Assembly: GCA_014607495.2 (NCBI GenBank)
Contig: CP053153.1
Location: forward strand, 14,384,001-14,448,000
DNA: 64,000 nt
Reading direction: 5' to 3'
From: Carposina sasakii
Taxonomy: Eukaryota > Arthropoda > Insecta > Lepidoptera > Carposinidae
Below, in pieces: positions 36,101 through 44,960 of the stretch. Position numbers and translations under genes: made by a program. The stretch's first letter is position 1, and every line of letters starts with the position of its first letter. The notes under the pieces are model-generated. The model was not told the origin of the DNA. It saw only the letters and a list, made by a program, of their open reading frames with translations, and did no database searches.

Positions 36101-39100
36101 GCAGTAACTTTGTATACGAAAATGTAAATAAAACAACGTGTCTGACTGTAAATAAATCACATGACTATTTTATCTAATCTTAGTACATGCTTCATTTAAG
36201 ACTATAATTTACCTATATCTATGACGAATACCACGCTTTCCTACAAACTTTGAAATGAATATAGCAAGGATTTTAAGAATAAAAGCTATGGGTGCAAAAT
36301 AATAGAAACAAATTAAATTGGAGGTGATCTTCGTGTACTCGTATGGTATATGGCTATAATTAGGGTTCAGAAATTAGTTAAACATACCGTAGACAGCAAG
36401 AACAGCGGCGTCGGATTCACGACGTCCAGCGATGTTCTCGGAGACACACGTATAGTTTGCCATGTCCTGGATAATGAAGTTACTCGAATGAAGTTTCTAA
36501 AAAGTTTTTATAAATAGAAAGTAGTATATTAAAGTATTTAGATAAAAGTGGTGGGGGACAAGGGTCACGCAAAAATCACCCAGGGATTATGTGACCCTTC
36601 TTTAACGATGTAAAAAACTTATATTATATAATAATAAATAAATAATGATAAAAAATTGAGATGACTTATCTAAAGCGAGATTGATACATATAATACAGGA
36701 GATATGTAACATATGGAAGGGGTATTAAACTTAAAGCTGGATTGAGTATATTAAGTGAAATGCTATAAAATATATACAGAAGCTCCTTAAAAGCCTACAA
36801 TCTTAATAATAAACATTTCATGGCGGAGATATAGCATTTCGCTTAACTCACCCCTTCTGTTTCACACGTACAGATCTCTCTTTGACATTCAGTAGAAAAT
36901 TAACACGTAATCCTAATAAAAATCTTATAAGTAGTTACACCATTTTATAGCAAAATAACTTACCTGCAACCCGACATGAGAAAGAACTAATATCGGATCT
37001 GTACTCTCCAAAGGCACTCCATTCCTCGTCCACCTGATGGTAGCTGCTGGAGCGCCCAATGGTGGACCACATCGGAAGCTGACGCTTCGACCAGCTTCCA
37101 CGGTGGCTGATTGAGGCTGCTCCGTGAATTGCTTTTTTAAATCTAGAGGAAAGAAAATCTGTGTTAGAGGCAAGTTTGCCTTTTTTAGGCTAGAGACAAA
37201 CACACCTGTGTAGATATAAACTAACTATTTGTTTGTGGAAAACATGAATGCGATAAAAAAAGATTTTATACAACGATCTAGAGGAGTCCTGCTTATAATA
37301 GACTGAATATATCCTTCGAGATTACCCTACAGCTAATTTTTCTGAAGTAATTTACTTCTTCGGGTTCAGTCTAGGAGCTCACGGTAATTTTAGTACAACT
37401 TTATGTTGGGAATAAATGATTAAATTGGTGAAATTCTAGAGAAAGGTCAGGTCAAGAGTACCCATCTCATGAAAGTAGATGAAACGAAAGAGGTGTGTCA
37501 GGATCCTAGCAAATGCAGATCCGTGATCTCTGCCTACTCCTTCGGGAAAGAGGCGTGATTTTTATTTATGTATGTATGTATAATATTCATAATGCTCAAG
37601 TTCATTCTGGACAGGAATCGTAAATTTTATTGTCTGTTTGTATTGTAAAATACGAAACTCCAGCCATACGGATTCTAACACAAGATCCTATGGACTAACA
37701 CAGAGAAGTTATATTAAATGCTTTGTAACTTATAATAATTAGGTCAGCAGTTAAGACTTGCAAAAGTAGTATAACTTGCTCCCAGCAGACTAAGTTTAAA
37801 TCATTTCCAAGTATTTATAGCTCAACTTATTTCTCAAGAGCTACATTAAATCTTACTATAGCCAAAATGTATGCTTGTAGTAGGATACTAGGAACATAGT
37901 TTATCTAATAATATTCAGCTAAACCATTGAATTCTTTAGTAAACACGGTAGAAATGTACAGGATATTTTGGTTTTTTTTCCTCGTATTAACAGGAGGTAG
38001 TTTAAAACGTACATCTACGCGTTTCTAAGTGGCAATTCAGTTTCAGTCTCCTCATACTAAACCTGTTTTGTTCAACAGTTCTTGAACACTGTTTCCATTT
38101 TTACGGGACCCTTAAATATTCATCGCCCCATAATCCTGCTTAGCTCAATTATATGAAACGTCTCCCTTCGCACCCCAAATAAAAGCTAGTGGGTATTCAT
38201 CAAATAGCAAAGTGCTTGAGTTAACGAGCGGAAGTAATGTTTCCTTTACATAATGGTTCCGGTGCCTAAGGGTTCAAAAAAGCTAGTTAAAAGTCACAAT
38301 CCTGATAATTCCCTTGTGGTTGGGTTCGCTTTAATATTTGATCCGCCAACAACGTTAGTAAATTGAAGCTAAAATTCTTATTCAGTTTTCTTTTCTGTTT
38401 TAAGTTTACTTTAGCTAACTTTAGCAATGTTACAGTTCAAGTGTTTGTGGGAAGAAAAAACACTGATGGACATATATATAATATATATAATATAATATAT
38501 TCACACACTACACAACACATTAACCTAGTCCCACATTAAGATCCCTAAGGTCTTGTGTCGTGGGTACTAAGCAACGGTATATAAATACATAGATAAGTAT
38601 AGAAACATCCATGACATAATATAGGTATATTTTTAATAATATTTAATAATAATTTATTATATGCTTAAGAATATGACTGACAAGGTATAAGTTCTAAATA
38701 TTACAGACAAACAATTTGACTTAATATACAAAATCTTCTGGAAAAATAGCCCATGATATATAAAGTAACTTAGGGTACTTTTTTATTCACGAAATTCCTA
38801 CGGAAACAGGATATAACGGGAATCCTGAAAGTTACGTAGACCAAGTTACGGGCGACCGCTAGTATAATATTAAAATACAAAGGTCAGTAACAAGATTTCT
38901 TCAACGTTGTCCTATGTATTCTTCATAACTACTTTACTTGTATTATAATTCAAAAAACCTACTTCAGGAGATAATTTTATTTCGTCATTGAAAATTCCAA
39001 GTTCTGAACTGCACGATTCAATTGTTCCCGTGTGGATATTTTGGAAACATTTTCCCTAAACTTTGGTTGACAGGGGTGCGCTTATTTCAAGACAATGGGC

Positions 39101-40857
39101 GGCTGTTAATTGTCTGCAGTCCGCTTTATTTTTGTCCGTATTTGTTTCGGTTTAGACACGTCTGCGCTATTCAGACTTTTTGAAGTGACGATTTTAATTG
39201 TCGTTAATTATAATTTTGTCTCGTCTAATCCGTTTCGGTGGGTAACCATGTACAGTACCGCTTGTAAAGGCATCTGGCTTACCCAATGTTAAATTTAACA
39301 TAATCTGCACGATTTAAATTAATTCTACAAAATACTGAGCTGTACGAGTAATTACTCGTATTCCTTAAGTAACTGACATATTATGTAATTACAGCATTGA
39401 TCAGATTCTACTATCTTTTTAAAATGCCCTGCTTCCGTTTACTCACTTTTAAAAGTACTTTTGTACCATACAGTTAAAACTTTTCAATATAAGTAGAAGA
39501 ATTTCGATGTTATTTGATTAAGGGCTGATTTTTCCAAGGCCAATCAATCATTGGAAAATCTGTCCTTGATATCAAGATTAAGGATAAAGTAAAATAATCA
39601 AAGTAGTACCTAAATAGTTTAATGCAAAAATGTTTTACTAACAATAATTTTAATGAAATATTGACGTCAAGGTGTTGAACGTTGGTTACCTACAAATTCG
39701 CAGACCGCTAGTCTCGTGCCCACAGTATACGACTTCCTTCCACGATTCGATAAGCACTATAAACCATAGTTCAGGATGTCGTTAGGGTTTCCAGCTATAC
39801 GCGTTAAGAATCCGTATCCTACAGTTGAATGGGCCATTGATTGCAGCTTATTCCATGCACAGTTCACACTAATGTATGTTCAGTCAGACTAGTCGGTTTA
39901 TTAGCACATTTACTGTTAAATTAGGTAGACTTTAGCCCATTTGAATCAGTGGCCTAAATCTTAGAAACACAAACTTCCTTTTATAAAAAGTAACTAAAAT
40001 ACACAATGTCGCTATTCAAAGCAGGTACACGTTATGAACGCGGTAGTCACTTTAGTCAACGTTTTCCTGTCCCTTAGCGGTTCAATTTGTCTATTTAACT
40101 AACGAAAGAGCTATATTAATTTGCTAATTTATAGTGGTACCTAATTAGCCTCTTATCTATGGGATTTGTGTTCTCTGTATGAATTATGAGAAAGCATACT
40201 TTTTACTTAGCTGTCTCAAAGGAAGAGAGGTTTATAATGTTCTTAGTTTTCTCACAGCATATCATTCTTTAACGGTTCCTACATATAACACAATTCATCT
40301 CATCAATACAAAATGATTAACAACCATAATAGAAAGAACAATTTAATGACTAATGTTACTTGCTTAATTCATGTCATTAACGACCCTTTTGATTACATAC
40401 TTACATGCATATTCTACTAACACCGCTTGACTGCGTATCCGGCCTTTGCTGTTCCAAGCATAGCATTCACAGCTGTATTTCCCTCCAAAATATTCTTCTA
40501 ACTCGTTTCTAGTTACATTCAGTTCTACTTCTACTACTCTTACACCAGTTTGAGGATCGACATGCTCAAACTGGACAGTCTTCTCTGTTCTCACATCATT
40601 ACATTTGAAGAAAACTTGTAAGGCATTTGCAGCCCTACATAGAAGTATGGCTGGCTTAGATTTGATGACAAAGGAGTTTTTAGGCTCAAGGAGAAATATT
40701 GGCAGACCGTCTATGGTCTCATCGTTTTCCGGTAGAGGTATGTAATCGTCCTCCTCCGGCTCAGTTTTGAAATCGGAAAGGTATGGGTCGAAATTTAAAA
40801 GTCCGTCCGGGTGTATATACTCCGGTCTTGTTTCTTTTTCCGTGCTGTGCTGAGGTT
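33006..40857 (-). CDS. unc-5: UNC5-family netrin receptor, 9 exons seen (N-terminal exon missing)
   Basis: Single-pass receptor for the axon-guidance cue netrin; the family acts at the plasma membrane of migrating neurons and other cells and mediates repulsion. Seen: nine minus-strand exons with GT-AG borders whose phases all agree, giving 499 residues from the first Ig exon to the stop. Domain order is Ig, Ig, TSP1, TSP1, transmembrane helix and cytoplasmic linker, which is the UNC5 layout. Family-typical stretches include KPAILLCRAANALQVFFKCN in Ig1, AYLKKQF at the Ig1-Ig2 junction and WSDWSPW in TSP1. Odd points: the protein stops at 33006, before the ZU5, UPA and death domains that full-length UNC5 carries; the transmembrane exon needs a non-consensus donor; and the signal-peptide exon was not found. 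Coding exons are clearly GC-richer than their introns. UNC5 identity is very likely; whether this is a short isoform or an incomplete model is open. Confidence 0.9.
33181..33385. repeat. ~120-bp imperfect tandem duplication in UNC5 intron
   Basis: Both copies contain AGGAAA(A/C)TAAAAA, TCACATCTC(C)AAAGAAC and AAAATTATGTGGAGAG (33225-33240 and 33360-33375). Confidence 0.6.
33557..33690 (+). repeat. 'CCGTATTTCGGCCAAGGCGACC' repeat in UNC5 intron
   Basis: GATGATCTCCGACCGTATTT ... CGCAGGAGATATTATAGTGC. It is also present in minus orientation at 61745-61945, where it produces a spurious 124-residue open frame. Confidence 0.6.
33745..33860 (-). CDS. unc-5: UNC5 exon: cytoplasmic linker 2
   Basis: 116 nt, acceptor ttctctctag, donor gtaagt. 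Enters in phase 2 and leaves in phase 1 with no stop; it encodes SYSTPFGSGARSASSTGTNH then YEMKPYSPSGDSASSCYTN. Ser/Thr/Tyr-rich and probably disordered, as expected between the membrane and the ZU5 domain of UNC5. GC-rich compared with its introns. Confidence 0.82.
34070..34190 (+). repeat. 'GGGGTCGGCGCAATATGG' repeat in UNC5 intron
   Basis: ATGGGGTCGGCGCAATATGG ... GATGCCAACCGCCCCGGGTA. Confidence 0.6.
34235..34315 (-). repeat. tRNA-like SINE head in UNC5 intron
   Basis: Minus strand holds AATAGCCTAATGGTTAAGAC (A box-like) and AGTTCGATCCGCGTT (B box). It is probably the head of the repeat whose body is at 34070-34190. Not a convincing tRNA fold. Confidence 0.45.
34410..34533 (-). CDS. unc-5: UNC5 exon: cytoplasmic linker 1
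   Basis: 124 nt, acceptor ctgaacag, donor gtacgt. Read from phase 1 it gives 40 full codons with no stop: TPKPQGRNLNKGNSG, PDVTRTCNEYWMQPDNPYDM and PHIRN. The other two frames are closed or do not join to the next exon. The sequence is a low-complexity, tyrosine-bearing juxtamembrane segment; I recognise no domain in it. Confidence 0.8.
34888..35022 (-). CDS. unc-5: UNC5 exon: transmembrane segment
   Basis: Acceptor tttttcccag at 35023. The exon begins R-FYTHNTTLYIGVGVTVAV and continues LLGVAVVAVVWC followed by basic RHRQ: one hydrophobic helix of about 22 residues with positive charges on the cytoplasmic side. A canonical-looking CAG|GTGCGA donor would end the exon at 34919 in phase 0, but the next exon needs phase 1. 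Ending at 34888 (ACAG|GTTGGT) restores the frame and adds VRPGYIATRT. An unseen micro-exon of 3n+1 nt is the alternative. The helix is certain; the 3' border is not. Confidence 0.82.
35105..35200 (-). repeat. 'GCAGTCC' repeat fragment in UNC5 intron
   Basis: CCCAGCGTGATGACTATGGA ... CTTACGTCCAAGAGAAGACT, between the second TSP1 exon and the transmembrane exon. Confidence 0.55.
35234..35380 (-). CDS. unc-5: UNC5 exon: second thrombospondin type-1 repeat
   Basis: 147 nt, phases 1-in and 1-out. Acceptor cttccctag, donor gtaagt immediately after CTTC. It encodes EASWSPWGAWSPCSAECVRV, a run of arginines (RRRACAGGCAGG) and ends HAACVDGMCSTGL. This is the second TSP1 repeat. Very GC-rich (long runs of C/G around 35280-35340), so assembly or reading errors are more likely here than elsewhere. 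A 95-bp tandem duplication lies in the intron just upstream. Confidence 0.92.
35405..35585. repeat. ~93-bp tandem duplication in UNC5 intron
   Basis: ATAACCAGGGAGATAATGA begins both copies (35405 and 35498); both contain GACAGCCAAGATCGCAAAAT and AGAAG(GAG)CCTTT(G/A)TTTAG. It sits about 25 bp upstream of the acceptor of the second TSP1 exon. Confidence 0.75.
35861..36025 (-). CDS. unc-5: UNC5 exon: first thrombospondin type-1 repeat
   Basis: 165 nt, phases 1-in and 1-out. Acceptor gcaacag, donor gtgagt. It encodes VNGGWSDWSPWEPCDCGDKG and continues through RRRYRSCSEPAAANGGAPCRG to DDDCRVCHS. The WSxWSxW tryptophan ladder, the RxRxCSxP arginine strand and six cysteines mark a TSP1 repeat. In this family the tryptophans can be C-mannosylated; here that is family knowledge, not something seen. 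Confidence 0.93.
36388..36466 (-). CDS. unc-5: UNC5 exon: second part of second Ig domain
   Basis: 79 nt, too short to show as a long open frame. Acceptor ttatccag, donor gtatgt. It encodes DMANYTCVSENIAGRRESDA followed by AVLAVY and leaves in phase 1. The YTCVSENIAG motif (D-x-A-x-Y-x-C-x-x-x-N) is the classical C-terminal half of an I-set Ig domain and supplies the second disulfide cysteine. It joins in frame with both neighbours. Confidence 0.92.
36735..36875. mobile_element. Short GGGTATGTTAAG-like MITE in UNC5 intron
   Basis: Inverted ends AAGTGAAATGCTATA and TATAGCATTTCGCTTAACTC about 75 bp apart; the core is deleted relative to 17463-17718. Confidence 0.45.
36964..37142 (-). CDS. unc-5: UNC5 exon: first part of second Ig domain
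   Basis: 179 nt. Acceptor cctctag at 37143-37144, donor gtaagt from 36963. It encodes LKKQFTEQPQSATVEAGRSV, then the first Ig cysteine in FRCGPP and the core tryptophan in TIRWTRNG, ending ILVLSHVGLQ in phase 0. The pattern FRCGPPxGxPxxxIxWxxNG is the usual UNC5 Ig2 signature. The second half of the domain is on the next exon, about 500 bp away. Confidence 0.93.
37470..37585 (+). repeat. Non-LTR retroelement 3' end fragment with ATGT tail
   Basis: Ends in CTCCTTCGGGAAAGAGGCGT then TTATGTATGTATGTA, the same terminal sequence as the element at 49725-50118 but in the other orientation. It lies inside the UNC5 intron between Ig1 and Ig2. Confidence 0.55.
38499..38615 (-). repeat. tRNA-headed SINE, 3' half, in UNC5 intron
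   Basis: Minus-orientation tail part of the same SINE (CACTACACAACACATTAACC ... TAGAAACATCCATGAC). The head is missing. Confidence 0.65.
40405..40857 (-). CDS. unc-5: UNC5 exon: acidic linker and first Ig domain
   Basis: 453 nt, entering with 2 bases of a split codon and leaving with 1. The acceptor reads tcttttcag and the donor gtaagt. The first ~50 residues are an acidic, low-complexity stretch (FKTEPEEDDYIPLPENDET), then the Ig domain begins at PIFLLEPKNSFVIKSK. The Ig cysteines are visible in LLCRAANAL and YSCECYAW, with an extra Cys in FKCND that is typical of UNC5 Ig1. The exon ends EYA-Y, and joins the next exon to give AYLKKQF. A SINE lies only about 21 bp upstream of the acceptor (see findings). 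The preceding exon must end in phase 1 and should carry the signal peptide. Confidence 0.93.
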
Positions 40858-40878
40858 CTGAAAAGAATTGTAGGTATA

Positions 40879-41082
40879 AATAAATATTCACACACTTCAC
40901 AACAAATTGACCTAGTTCCACACTAAGATCCCTAAGGTCGTGGGTACTAAATCACGGTATATATGTACAATAAATACATAGATAAGTATAGAAACATCCA
41001 TGACTCGGAAACAATCATCGATATTATTCATCATAATCAATGTTTGTACCTACCGGGATACGAACCCAGGACCTATGGCGTA
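40879..41082 (-). repeat. tRNA-headed SINE, 5'-shortened, in UNC5 intron next to Ig1 acceptor
   Basis: Sense to the UNC5 gene. The tail (GTGTGTGAATATTTATTTAT on the minus strand) ends about 21 bp before the Ig1 exon acceptor. The A-box end is lost, and the B-box part reads GGGTTCGTATCCCGG. Confidence 0.7.
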
Positions 41083-43994
41083 ATCTAAATCATTCCAACA
41101 TTCTCTTTTAAATAACTACATTAATGTCGTAATGTACATGATGTAACAGAAGGAGTTTATTAAACAAAATGCTACATAAATAGTCCACTGTTATAGAAAT
41201 ATCCACAATTAATGTTAAAAGTCAAAGTATAATATTATTTTCCAAGAGTTTACAATTATTCATAATTAATTTAATGGGATATGTTTCTAGATTAATCATG
41301 TTAATATTATTCTTGTTGCAATTAAGACTATAACAAATTTTTCAACAGTCTCAAATTCCTAAAAAAAAACACACACATCTTCTAAAAATAAGAAGTCCAA
41401 TCGATTTGGAAACCTAATAAGCGTATTGACAGCCCCTATTATTATTACCTTCACTCACGAACATGATCGCATTTCAGATCAATAGAGTTGAAACACAATA
41501 CCAGTAGCGATAGGATGACAATTTTAAACTTATTGCACTTAAGGCCGATTTTTCTAATGGTCGTCAAAGAAAAAATCGATGCTGTCTCTATTTTGATTAA
41601 GTTTTAGAGTGAAACAGCATCATTCATTAGTTAGAATACTTTACATAGTGAGAAAGAAATCCTGAGAGACTTTTATGTTTATCGAATTGCCCGTGGTGTA
41701 CCTTGCAATATAACGGGCACAACTAGTACACAGCGTTAACAGTTTATAATACCTATGACAGAATATGAGTCGCGGAATAAGTCCAATTGGAGACCTTACC
41801 GATATATAGGACTTATTTTTACCCAAAGTGTGACGGTAGGCTCACCCCTAATTGTTAAGGACCTAATGTTATTTGGTGAAAGGGGGTGTGTGATTCACTC
41901 TCTGTTGCATAACTCATTTAGTTAGGGACAATGGGTTATGACTATTTTTACATTTATTTATGTATGAATATTCATCAAATCTTACCTCCATTTCTAACAA
42001 TTCCGAATGATATAACTATCACAAACACAATTTTTACAAACACGCCATCATTATACTCGTACATCACTATTCACTGCAAAAGTAAAAAGCTTCGAAATTC
42101 ATTAGTAAATATCACACTGCACAAAACGAGTTTAGTTTGGGCGCCAAAAAGTTTCACAACATTTTTAAATGATCTCCATTGCCTGTCATAGGCAAAGGAA
42201 TGAGAATTTGAAATCCTTTTTATTTTTTTCGTGAACACGTGCACGATACCGGCAAAGGAAGCGGACGCGTGCTTTCACGGCCGTATCTCATCTTGCACTA
42301 GTGATGCCATGCGTTGCGCGTTGGTTTACGGGAATGGGATACCATGTGAGTTTATTATTTATACAGGCTGTAAGGAACAACCACATTAAAAACTAACTTA
42401 AGACCATGCACGACTAAAACTATTATTTTACAATATCAACTGGATCAAAATCGTGTATTACATTGTGATGGAAGGATGAAGTCGTTTTTGCAAGCATGAA
42501 AATCACGATCATTGCACAGAAAAAAATATCTTATATTTTCAATTTCTGTCTAAAATACAGGATTTATATTTTACTTACTTCATACCTACCTACCTTATAT
42601 TCATAGTACCTACAAAGCCCAAGTGATCTAATGAAACAGCAATATAACGCACATATAATTCCAACAAGTAAATAATTATTATGACACTTGTACATCATTG
42701 CAGATTTTGTCTACCCATCACTTACACCCTGTATTAAATATGCCCCTGTATAATCTGTGCCCCTGTGAATCCTTTCCACAGTGTGATGGGACCGCGATTG
42801 TGTTCTAATGCGACTGTTTATTTTTGGTCTAATGATGTTAAAAGGGTTTCGCACCCGCTGTGAGGCAGGTAGCGTATTTGCATTTAATTTTAAACTCACC
42901 ACGAAGGTATTTCGTAACGTTTTGATAATCTTGTTTTGATTTTAGATCAAATAGGGGATGTGTGTTTATATGTTAGTAGTACACGAAAAACAATAAAATT
43001 GTAAATATGTGTCATTACTAACGTAAGTATATGATCTGTCAACCACGACTTTGCCTGCATGTAGGTACTCGTATATAATAAATCTGTGTAGAGAGAAAAA
43101 ATATGATTTTATTTCAGTTTTCTTTTTAAATTTTGTTGTATACAAAATGAAGAATGCTAATCTAACGTTCTACTTTTAATGGACTCATTTTTGTATTACA
43201 AAAAAAAAACTAAAGCTAAGAGTACTTTCTTAATCAATAAAATTATGTACAATTTTAATTTTCTTTAAAGATGTAGTATTCTAGGCTCTGCTGAAGTAAT
43301 ACCTACGTTAATCCTACGTTCAATTTACACCTACTAGCGCCCTCTTTTACTCATCCCATACAATATTACTACTGGCTCATGCAATTTCAAACCAGAAAAT
43401 GTACCCACGGAGAGTTACTCCTTCACCTAAAAATTTTATACGTACCGCATAGATGTCACTAGCATCGTAAAATGAAGCTTCGAGAGCTTTTTCTAGTTGA
43501 CTACTACAATCAAAAGAGGTCACTAGTAGCAAAAGGAGCTTTTTTGAAATATAACATAGATGTCACTTCTATCGCCAATTACTGAGCTTTTGTAAGAGCT
43601 TTCTAGTTTACCATTTTAATCATAGATGGCGCGTTTTATGTTTTAAAAGTTAAGATTTGTTTGTAGGTAGATGTCGTTACAGTAGTAGCAAATAAAAACG
43701 TATAAACCCCATGTAACCATGTAAGGTCAATCCTTATGTTTAATTACCAGCAAACTGTGCCAGCAAATAATTATGCACAAGTTTTATACAAACACTGGAA
43801 AATAAATGGAATATCTTCAAAATTATAAATCACTAGGAATAAGTAGGTAAGGTACTTTTGAATCCAAGTATGTATTTTGTAGAACTCTACCATAAATAGC
43901 AGGTAATCAGCTCTTTAACATTTTTAATCCATTGCAATGCAAGTTAATTTTAGGTACTAAAGATCATTATTTTTTTATTTTTTTTAACAATAAC

Positions 43995-44020
43995 AACAAC
44001 AACAACAAAATTAATTTTAA
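43995..44020 (+). repeat. (AAC)n microsatellite
   Basis: AACAATAACAACAACAACAA in AT-rich DNA; no other content. Confidence 0.7.
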
Positions 44021-44689
44021 CATTATAAATATAAAGGAATATACAGTATTATAATATCTCAGATTTTATTTTTGTTACATGGATGCATTGTATAAAGCAC
44101 ATAAACACAAAAAGTATTTGATTCAAAGTGATTTAAAGTTTGAGAAAATTTTGATCTAATGCGACGCGCTAAACAATTCGAAAACAATAAATTCCTCATA
44201 ATATTCCACCTCCTTATTATTCAAGAAAATTATTTCCTCTTCACTTCATTTACACACCGAACGTCTCGAAATTTGAAATTCCGAATGATTGATTCCGAAT
44301 TCAAACGTTCCGAGTAGTGTTGCCAACATTGAATATTGATTGTACAAAAGGCGGTCGAATACCAAAGCGTATTTCAATTCAAAATTATTCAGAAGCCACT
44401 GACTCCTTTGATGGCGTAAAAATATGTAAGTGGCCAAATTCTTCAGTCACATTTTTGCAGTTGGCATAATATTTTCCATCCCACTTGCGCTTTTGAAAGG
44501 GATGTTTGTTGTCTCTGTCGTAATTTGCGTTGCGGAAATTCAAATTTTCCGGGTTTGCTCGCCTTTCCGTTGAGCATTTTCAAGTATAATGAACCAGTAA
44601 AGGTTGTGCAATCAGAACAGGATATGTCGAAAGGGTTTTCCAATACAAAGAACGTTCTAACGTACGTGGAGTTCTCTGAATATATTTAA

Positions 44690-44960
44690 CACTAGTGGAC
44701 GCCCGCGACTCCGTCTGCGTGGACTACAGAAAAAAATAATGTCGTAATTATCCGGTATAAAAACATTTTCCCGTGATAAAAAGTAGCCTATATGTTAAGT
44801 GGGACCTGTCACAATATATTCCTGAAAACTGCATCGAAATCGGTTCAGCCGTTTCTGAGATTAGCGTGCAGAAACGCACAGACAAACAGACAAACCAACA
44901 AACAGATAAAAATTCAAAAAATCATCGTTTTGGTTCTATTGCGTTGATAAAGGTCCTATA
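44690..44960 (+). mobile_element. 'CCCGCGACTTCGTCCGCG' repeat, possible Helitron derivative
   Basis: Starts ACTAGTGGACGCCCGCGACT; the middle reads CTGCATCGAAATCGGTTCAG. Read on the other strand the end is CCACTAG followed by T, which matches the CTRR|T 3' end of Helitron-type elements. Related copies at 57539-57865, 61463-61684 and 30858-31000; fragments at 28447-28500, 21888-21930 and 58482-58575. Helitron origin is inference. Confidence 0.5.
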
